NCBI GenBank assembly: GCA_958295745.1
Contig: OY282370.1
Coordinates: 2,516,548-2,580,547, forward strand
Direction of reading: 5' to 3'
DNA from: an uncultured Acidimicrobiia bacterium
Lineage (GTDB): Bacteria; Actinomycetota; Acidimicrobiia; Spongiisociales; Spongiisociaceae
Length of the DNA stretch: 64,000 nt
Shown: piece by piece, positions 62,168-64,000 of the stretch
Layout of the letters: every line of letters starts with the position of its first letter
How positions within the stretch are numbered: position 1 is the stretch's first letter
The notes under the pieces: model-generated
Database searches by the model: none
Seen by the model: the letters and a program-made list of their open reading frames with translations, nothing else
What the model was told of the DNA's origin: nothing
Position numbers and translations under genes: made by a program

Positions 62168-63379
62168 ATGATACGCGGGTTTAGGAAGATCTCGACGATG
62201 CTGGCGGTGTTGGCCCTGGTTGCGGTTGCCTGCGGCGGTGACGACGGCGCCTCCGAACCGGAAGCCACCACCGCCGCAACCACCGCCGCTACGCAGGCGC
62301 CCACCACCACGGCTGCTCCTGCCGACACCATGGATGACGACATGGAAGAGGCGGAGGCGCCCACTACCACCGAGGCGCCTACCACCACCGAGCCTCCTCC
62401 GCCCGACTGGGGGGCCGCCGACTTCAACGGGGACGGCGTGGTGCGCATCGCGGCGATTATCGACGGCCCCAGGGACGACGGCGCCTACTACGAGGCCCTG
62501 GTGACCAAGGTGGAGCAGATCTCCAGGGACGGCGGTTACGAGAATCCGTTGATCGTGGATCAAGTGGACCCCGCCGACTCCCGGAACGAGCTGGAGAACC
62601 TGGTGGCACAAAGCGTGGACGTGGTGGCCATCGGGTCGAGCTCCCTGGCCGACGGCAACCACGATCTCTTCCTGGAACACGAGGAGATATTCTGGTACTG
62701 CAACTGCGGCTCCGGCTATCAGGACACTCCGGGCATGCTCCGCAGCGCCGACAGCGGGGTGGAGCTCAACATCTCCGGCGGTTACGCCACCGGCCTGCTG
62801 ATGCAGGAGCGGGGGGGCAACAGCGCCGTGTTCATCGGATGCTGCGACCTGAACTTCGAGCTGGAGTCCTTCCTGGCCTTCGAGTTCGGCCTGAAGCTGG
62901 TGGACGAGTCGTTCGAGGTCACCTATGTGCCCACCGGTAACTTCCCCTACGACTTCAACAACACCGCCGGGGCCACCGAGGCCTACAACAACGCGGTGGC
63001 CGAGGGGGTCTCGGCCGTGTATCCGTTCCTGGGAGGCGCCCACGAGCCGATCGTGGCCCTCGCCAACGAGAACGGGCTGATCGTCATGACCGCCGGGCCC
63101 TCCAACGGCTGCGAGCGCACCGACCTGGCCTACGACCTCGAGATCAAGTTCGACGCCGGCGACTACCTGGCGCCGGTCTTCACGGAGATACTCAACGGCA
63201 CCGCCGTGGAGGGCGGCTCCCGCTACTTCAAGGTGGGGGTCGATCCGGAAGTGGGCGCCGAGTTCTGCGGCGCCACCGACGAGCAGGTGCAGATGCTGGC
63301 CGACCTGAACGCCCGCATCGGCGCCGACGAGTTCGCCGACAAGTCCTACGAGATACTGTCCACCGCCTACGGCTTCTAG
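62168..63379 (+). CDS. ABC substrate-binding lipoprotein (sugar/BMP-like)
   Basis: 403 aa. The signal peptide ends in a lipobox (LALVAVACGGDDG), followed by a Thr/Pro/Ala-rich linker (residues 20-80) that spaces the domain from the membrane. The globular part begins DWGAADFNGDGVVRIAAIID and has BMP/periplasmic-binding features (DVVAIGSSSLADGNHD, FIGCCDLNFELESFLAF, AEGVSAVYPFLGGAHEP). An ABC ATPase gene follows. ATG 62168 is used; ATG 62150 is also possible. It probably imports the substrate of the upstream dehydrogenase-kinase-aldolase pathway. Confidence 0.88.
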   Translation: MIRGFRKISTMLAVLALVAVACGGDDGASEPEATTAATTAATQAPTTTAAPADTMDDDMEEAEAPTTTEAPTTTEPPPPDWGAADFNGDGVVRIAAIIDGPRDDGAYYEALVTKVEQISRDGGYENPLIVDQVDPADSRNELENLVAQSVDVVAIGSSSLADGNHDLFLEHEEIFWYCNCGSGYQDTPGMLRSADSGVELNISGGYATGLLMQERGGNSAVFIGCCDLNFELESFLAFEFGLKLVDESFEVTYVPTGNFPYDFNNTAGATEAYNNAVAEGVSAVYPFLGGAHEPIVALANENGLIVMTAGPSNGCERTDLAYDLEIKFDAGDYLAPVFTEILNGTAVEGGSRYFKVGVDPEVGAEFCGATDEQVQMLADLNARIGADEFADKSYEILSTAYGF

Positions 63380-63484
63380 ATGTGACAACCGGCGGGAACG
63401 GCGCAGCCGTTGTCCGGGTGTCGGAATCCGGCGGGGATTCGCAATGATCAGACGGCGGGGATCGGACGGGCGGGGGCCGTATAG

Positions 63485-64000
63485 ATGACGGCTGACGGCA
63501 GGACGGGCGCTCCTGTTCTCGAGCTGGCGGGAATGACCAAGCGGTTCGGGAAGGTGGTGGCCTGCGACGAGGTGGACTTCACGCTGCGCCGCGGTGAGAT
63601 ACACGGCGTCCTGGGCGAGAACGGGGCGGGCAAGTCCACCCTGATGCGGGTCATCTTCGGCCTGACCCTGCCCGACAAGGGGGTGATGAAGCTCGACGGG
63701 CGGAGCGTCCGCACCCTCGACCCCTTGGAGGCGGGCCGGCGGGGCATCGGGATGGTCCACCAGCACTACAGCCTGGTGGACAACCTCACGGTGTGGGAGA
63801 ACGCGGCCCTCGGCGAGCAGGGCCGGATCGATCCGGCGGCCACCAAACAGCGGATACGGGAGATATCGGAGAAATACGGGCTGGAGGTGGACCCCGATGC
63901 CTGGGTGCGTGACCTGCCCGCCGGCATCCGCCAGCGGGTGGAGATAATCAAATGTCTGCGCCGCGAGCCCCGCATCATCATCCTCGACGAGCCGACCTCG
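63485..64000 (+). CDS. ABC transporter ATPase, BMP/sugar type (5' part)
   Basis: The first 172 codons are present; the gene continues beyond the window. Walker A is GENGAGKST, then MVHQHYSLVDNLTVWENAAL, a signature-like LPAGIRQRVEI and Walker B IIILDEPTS. The pattern is the same as in the two-domain ATPase encoded at 39002. It starts 105 bp after the lipoprotein gene. Confidence 0.93.
   Translation, partial: MTADGRTGAPVLELAGMTKRFGKVVACDEVDFTLRRGEIHGVLGENGAGKSTLMRVIFGLTLPDKGVMKLDGRSVRTLDPLEAGRRGIGMVHQHYSLVDNLTVWENAALGEQGRIDPAATKQRIREISEKYGLEVDPDAWVRDLPAGIRQRVEIIKCLRREPRIIILDEPTS

Noticed and set aside
1-64000. CRISPR arrays, rRNA, tRNA and insertion sequences
   Set aside because: No regularly spaced repeats, no rRNA-like segments, no tRNA T-loop contexts and no transposase-like frames were noticed on reading; this is not an exhaustive search.

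Overview
The window reads as a chromosomal segment of a G+C-rich, free-living or host-associated actinomycetote. Many genes start with GTG, neighbouring genes are joined by ATGA/GTGA overlaps, and the lipoproteins and secreted proteins carry Thr/Pro-rich linkers. Together these resemble Acidimicrobiia-type heterotrophs, but that placement is inference; no rRNA or tRNA is present to fix it. The layout is a series of catabolic operons, each with its own transporter, broken by accessory insertions, several of them strikingly A+T-rich (about 44.1-46.2, 53.9-55.4 and 57.0-58.1 kb).

Region by region: (1) 1-12.6 kb: a dipeptide-type ABC transporter (dppBCDF-like) followed by hydantoinase/oxoprolinase genes hyuA-hyuB. 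The hyuB and DUF885 metallopeptidase-like genes are duplicated, the second hyuA is reduced to a 26-codon remnant still coupled to hyuB2, and one DUF885 copy is inverted. (2) 12.6-16.8 kb: an AlbA/Schlafen-type regulator under a perfect 14-bp inverted repeat, then two secreted proteins built from an unrecognised Trp-rich domain. (3) 17-31.6 kb: a TetR regulator divergent from a carbohydrate-type ABC transporter, then an MBL hydrolase, Gfo/Idh oxidoreductase, MlrC-like M81 peptidase, M20 peptidase, a three-subunit molybdenum hydroxylase with a CobW GTPase, and an amidohydrolase. A 229-bp tandem duplication sits between the M20 gene and the hydroxylase FAD subunit. (4) 31.8-34.4 kb: a XamI-like restriction-modification pair. 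(5) 34.4-42.3 kb: a UbiD-like decarboxylase, a BMP-type ABC importer and an FAD-linked oxidase. (6) 42.5-46.2 kb: duplicated membrane/coiled-coil genes (one frameshifted), then an A+T-rich module of a ComEC-like MBL protein (interrupted at CTT TGA) and a membrane protein. (7) 46.3-53.6 kb: two EamA transporters and a glycine/sarcosine/betaine reductase locus (grdE-grdB-grdC ... grdA) in which both grdB and grdA contain an in-frame UGA that aligns exactly with the known selenocysteine position. (8) 53.9-58.1 kb: two A+T-rich methyltransferase-like paralogues flanking a radical SAM gene and an antitoxin-like gene. (9) 58.3-64 kb: a sugar/polyol catabolic operon (zinc dehydrogenase, FGGY kinase, DhnA-type aldolase) leading into another BMP/sugar-type ABC importer that runs off the window.

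The most exciting item is the selenoprotein reductase locus. Read with ordinary stops it looks like two broken genes; read with UGA = Sec it gives a 436-residue GrdB and a 153-residue GrdA of normal family length, each with a hairpin at SECIS-like distance. It is also unusual: the GrdE-like subunit lacks the cysteine expected to become the pyruvoyl group, GrdB has UxxG where the family has UxxC, and no grdD is visible. It may therefore be a divergent reductase with a different substrate or mechanism.
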